The notes beneath the pieces are model-generated. The model was not told where the DNA came from and searched no databases. It saw nothing but the letters and a program-made list of their open reading frames with translations. A stretch of DNA of 64,000 nucleotides from Pedobacter boryungensis (GTDB lineage: Bacteria > Bacteroidota > Bacteroidia > Sphingobacteriales > Sphingobacteriaceae). Positions 36,281 through 45,112 of the stretch are shown here, piece after piece (position 1 is the first letter of the stretch; each line of letters begins with the position of its first letter). Location of the stretch: contig NZ_JABMKV010000003.1 of NCBI RefSeq assembly GCF_013204825.1, positions 248,001 through 312,000 on the forward strand. Reading direction: 5' to 3'. Both the position numbers and the translations under genes were made by a program.

Positions 36281-37456
36281 CTAGCACTCATCATTCACTA
36301 CAGTGAATTGGTCACTTTTTTTTGGGCGAGAAAGTGTTTTGGAAATATTGTCGATGACTCTTTGTAAATCTTCGGCACTTAAATTAGAACCTGAAGGTAA
36401 GCAAAGGCCTTTTTCAAATAATTGTGCTGAAATTCCATTACCATAAAAAGCTGAACCTTTAAAAACGGGTTGCATATGCATTGGTTTCCACAATGGTCTA
36501 CTTTCTATATTGTCAATAGCTAGTTCAGCAGCAACCAATTCTCTAGTTACTCCGTTAGATTTTTCTGGATCAATTAATAAAGTGCTTAACCAACGATTAC
36601 TATAATAACCTGCAGGCTCTTCCATTAGTGTGATCCCTTCAAATATGGATAGTGCCCTATTATACAATTGGAAATTATTTCTTCTTTGTTCTACACGCTC
36701 ATCTAAAACTTCCATTTGTCCACGTCCTATCGCTGCACAAACACTACTCATTCTATAATTATAACCAATTTCATTATGTTCATAATGAGGCGTATTTTCT
36801 CTAGCTTGAGTAGCTAAAAATTTAGCTTTATGAATGTAATCTTCATTGTTAGATAATAGCGCCCCTCCACCAGAAGTAGTAATAATTTTATTTCCATTAA
36901 AAGAAAGCACTCCCATTAACCCAAAGCTCCCCATTGCTTTACCATTAATTGTAGAACCTAGTGCTTCTGCGGCATCTTCTATTACAGGGATCTCATATTC
37001 ATTGGCAATAGCCATAATTTTTTCCATTTGCGCAGGCATGCCATACAAATGAACTGGAATAATTGCTTTAGGCTTTTTGCCTTTAGCCATGCGATCTTTT
37101 ATAGCTTCAAGTAATAAATCTGGACACATATTCCAGGTGTCTTTTTCGCTATCTATAAATATAGGGTTAGCACCTAAATAAGCAATAGGATTTGCACTTG
37201 CAGAAAAGGTCATGCTTTGGCAAATCACTTCATCACCACGTTGCACACCCAGCATAATTAAGGCTAAGTGTAATGCGCCAGTTCCTGAACTTAAGGCTGC
37301 AGCATATTTGGTATCGGTATATCTAGCTAAATCATGTTCAAAAGCATTCACTTGAGGACCAAGAGGAGCTATCCAATTAGTTTCAAAAGCTTCATTGACA
37401 TACTTTTGCTCGGAGCCACCCATGTGTGGCGAAGAAAGCCAGATTTTTGAACTCAT
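36281..37456 (-). CDS. PglE-like UDP-4-keto-sugar aminotransferase (DegT family)
   Basis: A 391-aa PLP-dependent aminotransferase. Opening IWLSSPHMGGSEQKYV and NWIAPLGPQVNAFE are characteristic of the PglE/PseC-like group. Cofactor contacts include SSGTGALHLAL, EDAAEALGS and the PLP Lys190 in SFNGNKIITTSGGG. Together with the PglF-like and PglD-like genes it should transfer an amino group to UDP-4-keto-6-deoxy-GlcNAc. It is the first gene of the left sub-cluster, after a 280-nt gap. Confidence 0.86.
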   Translation of the reverse strand: MSSKIWLSSPHMGGSEQKYVNEAFETNWIAPLGPQVNAFEHDLARYTDTKYAAALSSGTGALHLALIMLGVQRGDEVICQSMTFSASANPIAYLGANPIFIDSEKDTWNMCPDLLLEAIKDRMAKGKKPKAIIPVHLYGMPAQMEKIMAIANEYEIPVIEDAAEALGSTINGKAMGSFGLMGVLSFNGNKIITTSGGGALLSNNEDYIHKAKFLATQARENTPHYEHNEIGYNYRMSSVCAAIGRGQMEVLDERVEQRRNNFQLYNRALSIFEGITLMEEPAGYYSNRWLSTLLIDPEKSNGVTRELVAAELAIDNIESRPLWKPMHMQPVFKGSAFYGNGISAQLFEKGLCLPSGSNLSAEDLQRVIDNISKTLSRPKKSDQFTVVNDEC

Positions 37457-37736
37457 TAAATGTTATTCAATATTAAAATAATTTATATATCGCAACAATT
37501 ATCAACTAAACAGAAAAGTAACTTTTAATCGATGCCAATTAACGAATGTTAGTTACTGTATAATCACTAAATAAGCCTTATATATTACCAATACCTTAAA
37601 TAATAGTACAGAATGTAAATTTACAGTTAATTTTTTAACTATTATAGTGGATTAAAGATTAAACCACTTATTTGTTACAAATTTGACAAAGTATTTATAA
37701 GGCTATAATCAAACAACTTCTAATTTATCGATTAAT
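37457..37736. other. Gap of 280 nt dividing the capsule locus
   Basis: AT-rich stretch with no supported gene on either strand. It has two small hairpins, AGTTAA/TTAACT (37625-37640) and AGTGG...CCACT (37646-37668, one internal A-A mismatch). Since genes on both sides run leftward, it may hold the end of one transcript and the promoter of the next. No exact TAnnTTTG element was seen. Confidence 0.4.
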
Positions 37737-38342
37737 TTAGATAGGGTTATACTTAAGAATTCTCCCTGGATTACCTACAATTACTGCATAATCTGGAACA
37801 TCTTTAATTACAACAGCACCAGCACCTACAATTGCCCATTTCCCAATTTTTACACCATGCTTAACGGATGCACCAATGCCAATATGTGTTCCTTCTCCAA
37901 CATACACACCTCCACCTATACCCGCTTGTGGAGAAACATGAGCATAGTCGCCAATGTGACAGTCATGATCTACAGAGGCATTCGTATTAATAATAACGTG
38001 TTTTCCTATAGTTGTACCTACATTCACACTAGCATTCGCCATCACCACTGTGCCTACTCCAATACTTGCTAATGCTGAAATTGCACTTTTTGGATGAATA
38101 GCACTTCTGCAACCAACATTAAGTTCCTCTGCAATTTTTTTTCTAGTCAAGTTATTACCTATTGCAATAATAAAAGGATGGAGACCACTTGCTTTAAAGT
38201 CTTTTAAATTTCCACGAACTGGCTGATTTAATACAGCTTTAATCGTAGTGCTTTCGTCCCAAACACCTTCAATTGCTTGATTAGCTGCTATAAGAATATC
38301 TATAATTACTCTGGCTTGTCCGCCTGCTCCGATGATATGCAT
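37737..38342 (-). CDS. PglD-like sugar N-acetyltransferase
   Basis: A 201-aa protein: an N-terminal nucleotide-sugar-binding domain (HIIGAGGQARVIIDIL) followed by a left-handed beta-helix of hexapeptide repeats. The catalytic-type His126 lies in NASVDHDCHIG, and the C-terminal GNPGRILK closes the helix. PglD acetylates the 4-amino group to give UDP-N,N'-diacetylbacillosamine. Its ATG overlaps the stop of the PglC-like gene by one base, indicating translational coupling. Confidence 0.88.
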   Translation of the reverse strand: MHIIGAGGQARVIIDILIAANQAIEGVWDESTTIKAVLNQPVRGNLKDFKASGLHPFIIAIGNNLTRKKIAEELNVGCRSAIHPKSAISALASIGVGTVVMANASVNVGTTIGKHVIINTNASVDHDCHIGDYAHVSPQAGIGGGVYVGEGTHIGIGASVKHGVKIGKWAIVGAGAVVIKDVPDYAVIVGNPGRILKYNPI

Positions 38343-38944
38343 TAGTTTCCTTTAAATTTTTCCATTGTGAGCGAGGTAGCTGAAGAAATACCCTCTCTAA
38401 TTAGAATTTTTTTTATGGTTAAACCTATTATTTTCAAATCTAGCCAAAAATTAACATGATCAACATACCAAACATCATATTCAAATTTTTGTTTCCAACT
38501 AATTGCATTTCTACCATTTACTTGTGCCCACCCAGTAATACCAGGTTTCACTTCATGTCTACGGTGCTGTTCATCAGAATAAAGAGCTAAATATTCTGGC
38601 AATAAAGGTCTCGGACCAATTAAGCTCATCTCACCTTTAATCACATTTAATAATTGTGGAATTTCATCTATAGATGTTTTTCTAACAAATTTACCAACTG
38701 CTGTTAAGCGAGCCTCATCTGGCAATAACATGCCATTCTTATCTCGTTGATCAGTCATGGTTTTAAACTTAAAAATTTTAAAGATTTTGCCATTCTTACC
38801 TGGCCGTAACTGAAAGAAAAGTGGATTACCCTTATTTACAAAAAACAACAAAATCGAAATAATTAAAAAAACTGGAAGTAACACCACAAAAGCCATGCTA
38901 CTGAACACGAAATCAAAAAAACGCTTCACTATACTATATAACAT
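38342..38944 (-). CDS. PglC-like initiating phosphoglycosyl transferase
   Basis: A 200-aa monotopic transferase with one N-terminal re-entrant helix (about 10-35). It contains RPGKNGKIFKIFKFKTM, the catalytic dyad Asp93-Glu94 in KTSIDEIPQLLNV (same positions as in C. jejuni PglC), GEMSLIGPRPLLPEY and PGITGWAQVNGRN. It transfers a sugar phosphate from UDP-sugar to undecaprenyl phosphate, the first lipid-linked step of the polysaccharide. Short PglC length (no extra helices) fits a bacillosamine or related donor. It overlaps the preceding glycosyltransferase by 11 nt. Confidence 0.92.
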   Translation of the reverse strand: MLYSIVKRFFDFVFSSMAFVVLLPVFLIISILLFFVNKGNPLFFQLRPGKNGKIFKIFKFKTMTDQRDKNGMLLPDEARLTAVGKFVRKTSIDEIPQLLNVIKGEMSLIGPRPLLPEYLALYSDEQHRRHEVKPGITGWAQVNGRNAISWKQKFEYDVWYVDHVNFWLDLKIIGLTIKKILIREGISSATSLTMEKFKGN

Positions 38945-40106
38945 CTTTTTGTTTTAAATGTATTTGATATTCTGCTAGAATTAAATCCCAAACTTTTTCT
39001 TGTTCATATCGATCTACTATCATGCTTCTAGCTTTCTCTGCCATATGTCGATAAAGATTCTGATCCAAATATAAGCGTTCCATTGCATTCCTTAATGCTT
39101 CACTCTCTTTAGTTGGAATAATTAAGCCATTTTCACCCTCTATTATAATTTCATTGCAGCCATTAATATTTGTTACAATGGCGGGTAAATCAAAACACCC
39201 CGCTTGCATGGGCACATTTGGAAACCCCTCTCTATAGCTCGGAAAAACCAATGCTTTACTGAGTGCCAAATAAGGCTTCACATCATTTTGATAACCTACT
39301 GTGATTATTGCTTTATTTGTATGAATAATCTCGAGGCATTTTAAAGACAATGGATCCAATTCTTTCTCTTCGGGCCCAACCAATAGTAATTTTAAATCAG
39401 GATATTTTACCGACAATTGATCAAAAGCCAAAACTAATTCCTCTATTCCTTTATCTTTCACTAAACGACCAACAAAAACAAAAACGAAATCTGTTTCCTT
39501 TAAGTTGTATAGAGAGGCTATCTGCTTACTTTCCTGCACAATTTTCTCCGTTCTTGTAAAAACATTGGTATCTATCCCATTACTACTTCCATTTCCAATT
39601 ACTTTTAACTTATCGCTTTTAGCAAACTTTTGTTGAATAATAAACTCTTTTAAGTTACTTGAATTAGGGTAAACTTTAGTGGCACAGCTATAGGTAACTC
39701 GTTCTACAATTGCTAATATCTTTCTTTTAACGCCCGATGTTTCCATCAATGGTAAACCGGCTACGGTATGTAACCTAATAGGCACCTTTACAAACCAGCT
39801 CGCTAGCATGCCAAGCAAACCTGCTTTTGGTGTATGTGTATGAACAATTTGCGGTTTAAGTTTTCTAAATACTTTTATTAGCTGATATAAGGATTGTAAA
39901 TCTGCAAATGGCGAGATGGTCCTTGTCATATTCACAGGAATAAACTCAGCTTGTTCACTATCAGAGAGTGCCGATTTACCTTCAAAATCTGAAGATATCA
40001 TGGTTACTTTAAAACCATGTTCGCCCATAAACTTCATTTGTCCAGCAATCAGTTTTTGAAGAGAGAGTGGTACGGTAGTCAATCTAACTAATCTATGTTC
40101 ATACAT
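38934..40106 (-). CDS. Glycosyltransferase family 4 (PglA-like position)
   Basis: A 390-aa GT-B enzyme. The N-terminal domain has QIVHTHTPKAGLLGMLA, and the C-terminal domain FVFVGRLVKDKGIEELV and the nucleotide-sugar site EGFPNVPMQAGCFDLPAIVT. Next to the PglC-like transferase it probably adds the second sugar. The linkage cannot be read from sequence. It overlaps pglC-like by 11 nt and follows the PaaK-like gene by 10 nt. Confidence 0.88.
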   Translation of the reverse strand: MYEHRLVRLTTVPLSLQKLIAGQMKFMGEHGFKVTMISSDFEGKSALSDSEQAEFIPVNMTRTISPFADLQSLYQLIKVFRKLKPQIVHTHTPKAGLLGMLASWFVKVPIRLHTVAGLPLMETSGVKRKILAIVERVTYSCATKVYPNSSNLKEFIIQQKFAKSDKLKVIGNGSSNGIDTNVFTRTEKIVQESKQIASLYNLKETDFVFVFVGRLVKDKGIEELVLAFDQLSVKYPDLKLLLVGPEEKELDPLSLKCLEIIHTNKAIITVGYQNDVKPYLALSKALVFPSYREGFPNVPMQAGCFDLPAIVTNINGCNEIIIEGENGLIIPTKESEALRNAMERLYLDQNLYRHMAEKARSMIVDRYEQEKVWDLILAEYQIHLKQKDVI

Positions 40107-40116
40107 ATTTAAGTTG

Positions 40117-41451
40117 CTATGCGAATAGTTTTACTGCGCTCAATTTTCCTCTATTTGACTTATCAAATTTTAAAATTCTCTTATACTCAAAAACAAAGCT
40201 CATATGTAATAAAGAGTTTATTCTATCTTCAAATTCCTTAAATTCAATGTTATTTACTTCTCTATCAGATATATATTCAACCTTTATTTTGTTAGTACGT
40301 TGCTTTAAGACTAATTGCGATTCCACAATTTCAGACGGCAAGTACTTTAGAACTAAAGAGAAACGACCAAATGCTTTGCCTTCTGGAGTAATAAATATTT
40401 CTTCTTGCCTCCCCTGAATTTCACTAACTCTAATTATATCATCTTCATTTGAAATTATAGTAGCATAATCTCCGATATCATATCGTATTAACGGCGTGAA
40501 GGAACTGCTAAAACTTGTAACTAACATTTTTCCAACCTCATTAATTTTAACCTGAGCAAAATTTTCATCAACACATTCAAAATAACCCACCCTGTTACAA
40601 TTTAAATATCCCTCTCCAGTCGAAAACATATACACAGAACCTTCCGATGAGCCATAAAAATCGAAAACCTTAATACCAAAAAACTCTTCTAATTCTTGTC
40701 GGTGATGATCCAAGAGTTTTTCTGCAGTGGTAAGTATATTTTTAACATTTGGTAGTTTAAGGTTCTTTGCTTTGAATAACCTAACTAATGAAACAAGGGT
40801 GGATGGATATCCTTCTAATATTTCGATTTTGTAATCATTTAGGGCACGGAAATACTCCAATATTTTATCATCCGACAAATGATAAATCGAGAAAAGCATA
40901 TGGCCATTAATAAAGTCACGCCTATAAACCTTTCCATTTCTTGCAAGATCAGCACCAGGAAATCTTGCCAATGGCCTTGAATAATTAATGCCGGCAATTT
41001 TAAGTGAAGTTAAAAACATAAGTGACCGCATCTTTAATTCAGAATTCTTTATTGCGCCAAAAATCGGAGTGCCTGTTGAACCACTTGTCTTAAAGCTGTA
41101 AGAATTAAATCTGTTGGCTTCCCTTGAAATAAAATCTTTGTTATGTTCTTTTAAGGTTCCTTTTTTTAGCACGGGAATTTTTTCCAGATCGTTAAGCGTT
41201 TTTATTGTTTGGTAATCTGCTCTATTCTTAATATAGTATGGAACATTATTTGTAGCATATTTAATCAAATTATTTATTCTTGTGAGAGTTAGGTCATCAT
41301 TAAATGCATTTATATCTAACCCTTTAACAATCCCTTTTAAAGGTTTAAAGAGTGGGATCGCACCATATTTTTGATAATATTTATAGGTATTTATTAAAGT
41401 TAATGCTAAATTTTGTAGCCCTAATGGTAATCTTGAATATATCTTTCTCAT
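40117..41451 (-). CDS. PaaK/CapK-like adenylate-forming enzyme
   Basis: A 444-aa protein of the phenylacetate-CoA ligase/CapK family. The AMP-binding motif is FKTSGSTGTPIFG, with FDFYGSSEGSVYMF and TPLIRYDIGDYA further on. Such proteins sit in many capsule loci and are thought to activate an acyl group or amino acid for decorating a sugar. The substrate is unknown, and no obvious dedicated acyl carrier or transferase partner is adjacent. Neighbours are the polymerase upstream and a glycosyltransferase downstream. Confidence 0.85.
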   Translation of the reverse strand: MRKIYSRLPLGLQNLALTLINTYKYYQKYGAIPLFKPLKGIVKGLDINAFNDDLTLTRINNLIKYATNNVPYYIKNRADYQTIKTLNDLEKIPVLKKGTLKEHNKDFISREANRFNSYSFKTSGSTGTPIFGAIKNSELKMRSLMFLTSLKIAGINYSRPLARFPGADLARNGKVYRRDFINGHMLFSIYHLSDDKILEYFRALNDYKIEILEGYPSTLVSLVRLFKAKNLKLPNVKNILTTAEKLLDHHRQELEEFFGIKVFDFYGSSEGSVYMFSTGEGYLNCNRVGYFECVDENFAQVKINEVGKMLVTSFSSSFTPLIRYDIGDYATIISNEDDIIRVSEIQGRQEEIFITPEGKAFGRFSLVLKYLPSEIVESQLVLKQRTNKIKVEYISDREVNNIEFKEFEDRINSLLHMSFVFEYKRILKFDKSNRGKLSAVKLFA

Positions 41452-41468
41452 GTGTTCTTAAAATGCCC

Positions 41469-42719
41469 TTATAGTACCTGAAAACTTAATCCTTCAATTA
41501 TAATCCAAAAAAGGTTGCCATACCAAAACGTGTGGGATAAAATCAAAAAAGGCAACATGAAATTTATAAAAGCGATATGAAATGAAAACACTGGTATAGC
41601 CCATGTTAAAAGGTTTTTTATCTGTTTACCCCTATAAACAGCGTAAAATTTACCTAAAAGTAATATCATAAACATATGACCAATGTTTAGAAATCTTCCA
41701 CCTGACGGAATTGAACTTGCTATAAAGGCGACTGTATAAAAAAACAAGATAAAATTAAATAATCTTATATATTCCGTTTTATTTCCTGTGGCAATTTTAA
41801 GCCAATATCGAATGAACAAAGCTGCTACAAAAACATAAATTTTGATTCCGTATCCAAAAGCCTTTTGTAAAGTTAAAAAAATTGATGACCCATTCCTACC
41901 TTCAACTAAATTACTCACTTCTAAGCTATTGACATATTTCATTCGAGCTCCAACAGCTCCAGAGAAAACATCTGCTTGGCTCAAAAATCCCAGATTTATC
42001 GTATTGGAACCAAGAACCCAGGATACTGCAAAGGCAAGAACAAAAGCGTAAAACAACCATGAATTAATCTTATCCTTATTGTTCAAGATACGCTCCAATA
42101 ATTTATACAATAGCAAGACCGGAACCATCAATATAATACCATAGTGAAATAATGGTGTAATTAAGATTCCCAATACCCAAATCGTTTTTCTTTTGATAAC
42201 GAATTGATAGGTTGAATAAAATAAGACTAAAGCCCCGGTATTAAATCTAAAACTATTTACGTTCGCCAACGAGATCATAGTAAAAAATATTAACCCTAAC
42301 ACCAACACATACTTATCCCATCTATTACCTCTTTCCCGAACAAAAATCAAAAGCGATAGATAGCTAAAGATCCCATACACTAAACTTGCAAAAGCATAAA
42401 CTACTTTCGGGTTATTTGAAAATAAAGAAACAAAATAGAACAAAAGTAGCCTATACATATCCCTCAACTCACCGTTTCTATACAGCTGTACAATTGCATT
42501 ATAATTAAGCGTATTGTCAAATCTGCTAAATGCCTCAGCATATCGGTGAGAGTCTGAAGAAGCATCCGAAAATGAAATGGCATATCCAAAAAGCATGGCA
42601 AAAGCAATATATATGAATGCGCTACTCTTAGAGCGTATGTTAAATAAAGAGGTGAAAAAACCAGCAACTGGTAATATAAACAGTAACGGCAACCCAAACC
42701 CTTTTATTTTTTTAAACAT
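41469..42719 (-). CDS. EpsG-like polysaccharide polymerase (Wzy)
   Basis: A 416-aa integral membrane protein with about 11 helices. The start GLPLLFILPVAGFF and the hydrophilic loop SDASSDSHRYAEAF resemble the EpsG/Wzy family, with the usual Asp/Ser/His-rich extracellular loop. Wzy joins repeat units at the periplasmic face. Sequence conservation in this family is low, so assignment rests on topology and position between glycosyltransferase genes in a wza/wzc/wzx locus. Confidence 0.8.
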   Translation of the reverse strand: MFKKIKGFGLPLLFILPVAGFFTSLFNIRSKSSAFIYIAFAMLFGYAISFSDASSDSHRYAEAFSRFDNTLNYNAIVQLYRNGELRDMYRLLLFYFVSLFSNNPKVVYAFASLVYGIFSYLSLLIFVRERGNRWDKYVLVLGLIFFTMISLANVNSFRFNTGALVLFYSTYQFVIKRKTIWVLGILITPLFHYGIILMVPVLLLYKLLERILNNKDKINSWLFYAFVLAFAVSWVLGSNTINLGFLSQADVFSGAVGARMKYVNSLEVSNLVEGRNGSSIFLTLQKAFGYGIKIYVFVAALFIRYWLKIATGNKTEYIRLFNFILFFYTVAFIASSIPSGGRFLNIGHMFMILLLGKFYAVYRGKQIKNLLTWAIPVFSFHIAFINFMLPFLILSHTFWYGNLFWIIIEGLSFQVL

Positions 42720-42742
42720 AATCTAAATCCGTTATTCTAATT

Positions 42743-44038
42743 TTAAATTTCATTAAATAATTTTCCAAACAGAACTCCTTGGTGTTCTCTATCAAATTCA
42801 GGAAAGGATTTATTTTTTAAACTTTCAGCTAATATCCCAGATTTATAATCATTAATAATCTGCTGGAAAGTTTCGACCGACTCTGTTAGATTGAAATTAG
42901 AGGTGTCAAAATTCCATCCCAAGTTATTTTCAGAAATAATCCTCGAAGGCTCGGACATAGCTGGGGCAAAGTTCACTATTGGCCTGCGGGCTCCAATATA
43001 TTCAAAAAACTTAATAGGCACACCAGTATAATGGGTTGATTTATTCCCTACAATTAACCATAATAAATCTGCAGACACTAATTGTAAAAGTACCTCCTTC
43101 CTAGGAATATTACCTATGAAATTAATAGATGTACTAGATTTATACCTTTTGATCTCCTCCATTAATTCATTTTCGAAATTACCTGCTATCCGAATTTCAA
43201 GTTGCTCAACAGTTATTAACTCTCTAGCTATCAAATTATCTAATATTTCTAATAGAGGCTTAGGAGACCTTACCCCTCGGTAAAAGCTCCCAGCATAAAA
43301 TAACGTTAGTTTTCTATTTTGTGTCCTAACAATATTTAAATGTTCAAAATCCGACAAGTCAAATCCATTATAAATAACGCCAAATTTATGATTAAACTTT
43401 GTATAATAATTTGAATAAATATGTTGCATGGCATAAGATATAAAAGAAACTTTATCAGATTCTTTTATAACCGATTGTTCCAGTTTTTTATTTATAATTT
43501 GTCTTATGCTCCTAGCATTTTCCGTTTTTTCTAATGCATGGAAATCTCTCATTTCACTTACCCAAAAAACATTTTTGTTTAGTGATTTTATAAATTTACC
43601 ACTTAAATGATTTGAAAAAGCAGGGGAAGTTGTAAACACAACATCTGACTTATAAATTAGATCTGGATGTGCCAACAAGTATTTTCTAACCTTCGGATAC
43701 CAAAAGATTGCTTTATCTGGAACAATCAAGGATGAAAATAAATCAAATAGAGATGATTTGATGCTATTTTTTAAACTTTTATTCCCACCCATTTTGCTCT
43801 TTCTAAGAGTGGATGCGCCACTGCCTACCAAACTATTGATCTTGATCAGCTTAACATCTGGTAATTCTGGATCGAAGCCTTCATTATAACCTAAAGAGCT
43901 ATCTGCATTACCGCAAGTAATTACTGTAATATCAAATTCTTCCTTGTTAAGATACTTTGCTACAGTATAAGGTCGTTGTGCTGCAGGTGCATTTGATGGT
44001 GGATAGCTATATGAAATAATTAGTATCTTTTTTTTCAT
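42743..44038 (-). CDS. Glycosyltransferase (GT-B, family 4-like)
   Basis: A 431-aa protein. The N-terminal ISYSYPPSNAPAAQRPY is typical of family 4 capsule transferases, LTLFYAGSFYRGVRSPK opens the donor domain, and PIKFFEYIGARRPIVNF binds the nucleotide sugar. Donor and acceptor are unknown. It lies between the WbpI-like epimerase and the polymerase, all read leftward. Confidence 0.83.
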   Translation of the reverse strand: MKKKILIISYSYPPSNAPAAQRPYTVAKYLNKEEFDITVITCGNADSSLGYNEGFDPELPDVKLIKINSLVGSGASTLRKSKMGGNKSLKNSIKSSLFDLFSSLIVPDKAIFWYPKVRKYLLAHPDLIYKSDVVFTTSPAFSNHLSGKFIKSLNKNVFWVSEMRDFHALEKTENARSIRQIINKKLEQSVIKESDKVSFISYAMQHIYSNYYTKFNHKFGVIYNGFDLSDFEHLNIVRTQNRKLTLFYAGSFYRGVRSPKPLLEILDNLIARELITVEQLEIRIAGNFENELMEEIKRYKSSTSINFIGNIPRKEVLLQLVSADLLWLIVGNKSTHYTGVPIKFFEYIGARRPIVNFAPAMSEPSRIISENNLGWNFDTSNFNLTESVETFQQIINDYKSGILAESLKNKSFPEFDREHQGVLFGKLFNEI

Positions 44039-44063
44039 CTACTTATTCTCACTAACATTTAAA

Positions 44064-45107
44064 TCATACATAACCAACTATTTTATTAACTATTTGAGTG
44101 GCTGCATTGCCATCACCATATAAATTACTATCCCAGTTTTCAATGCTCTTATCAATTGCATTTTGTATTAAAGTTAAATCATCAAAAACTAAAACGTTTC
44201 CTCCCAAAGTTACAGTTTCTATCCATTCCGTTTCAGTTCTAATCGTGATACAGTTTTTATTTAACCAATAGGCTTCTTTTTGCATTCCACCACTATCTGT
44301 AATCAAACCATCTGAAAATGTTAAATAGGTGAGATTGTGAAAATATGATTGCGGCTCGATAAAAGAAATATTAGAAAACTGATTTAGGTCTATGCTATAC
44401 TTCTCCATCAAGTTTTTAGTTCTAGGATGAAGAGCCATGATTACTTTGCTAGATAAATCATTCAAATTTTCAAGAATGTATTTTAGCCTTTCTCTATCAT
44501 CTGTATTGTAAGGTCTATGTAATGTAACATAATAATAAGATTCTTGAATTGGTCTTACACCTATAAGATCCTTCTCCTTTACATATTTAATTAAATCTTT
44601 CATGATATCACCAATCACATATACACCTTTTGTTATGCCTTCATTAGTTAAGTTAAGTTTTGCAGCTTCAGAAGGTGTAAATAGTAAATCTGAAATATGA
44701 TCAGTTAGTATCCTATTTACTTCCTCGGGCATTTTTTTATTAAAGCTTCTTAAACCCGCCTCAATGTGAAATATTGGAATATGTAATTTTGACGCAACTA
44801 AAGCCCCTGCTAATGTTGAATTAGTGTCCCCGTAAACTACAATTCCATTTGGTTGCTCTAGCAATACAATTTTTTCTATTTCTACCATCATAGAGGCTGT
44901 CTGCTCTCCATGATTTCCGCTACCTGTACTTAAAGTATAATCTGGTTTTTTCATACCTAACTGGTCGAAAAATATTTCACTCATATTGGCATCGTAATGC
45001 TGTCCCGTATGAATAGTTTTCAATTCCAATCTTCCTTCACAGGCTTTCTCAAAAGGGAAATGCTTAATGAATTGTGGTCTTGCACCAATAATAGTTATGA
45101 TTTTCAT
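44064..45107 (-). CDS. WbpI-like UDP-2,3-diacetamido-glucuronic acid 2-epimerase
   Basis: A 347-aa member of the UDP-GlcNAc 2-epimerase fold. It opens with IGARPQFIK rather than the TRPEAIK of classical WecB, a difference that marks the WbpI/WlbD branch acting on UDP-GlcNAc(3NAc)A. HTGQHYDANMSEIFF, HIEAGLRSF and TDSGGMQKEAYWL are conserved active-site segments. With the WbpB/E/D-like genes at 49540-52271 it would complete UDP-ManNAc(3NAc)A synthesis. Direct action on UDP-GlcNAc cannot be excluded. Confidence 0.8.
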   Translation of the reverse strand: MKIITIIGARPQFIKHFPFEKACEGRLELKTIHTGQHYDANMSEIFFDQLGMKKPDYTLSTGSGNHGEQTASMMVEIEKIVLLEQPNGIVVYGDTNSTLAGALVASKLHIPIFHIEAGLRSFNKKMPEEVNRILTDHISDLLFTPSEAAKLNLTNEGITKGVYVIGDIMKDLIKYVKEKDLIGVRPIQESYYYVTLHRPYNTDDRERLKYILENLNDLSSKVIMALHPRTKNLMEKYSIDLNQFSNISFIEPQSYFHNLTYLTFSDGLITDSGGMQKEAYWLNKNCITIRTETEWIETVTLGGNVLVFDDLTLIQNAIDKSIENWDSNLYGDGNAATQIVNKIVGYV

Positions 45108-45112
45108 TTAAA

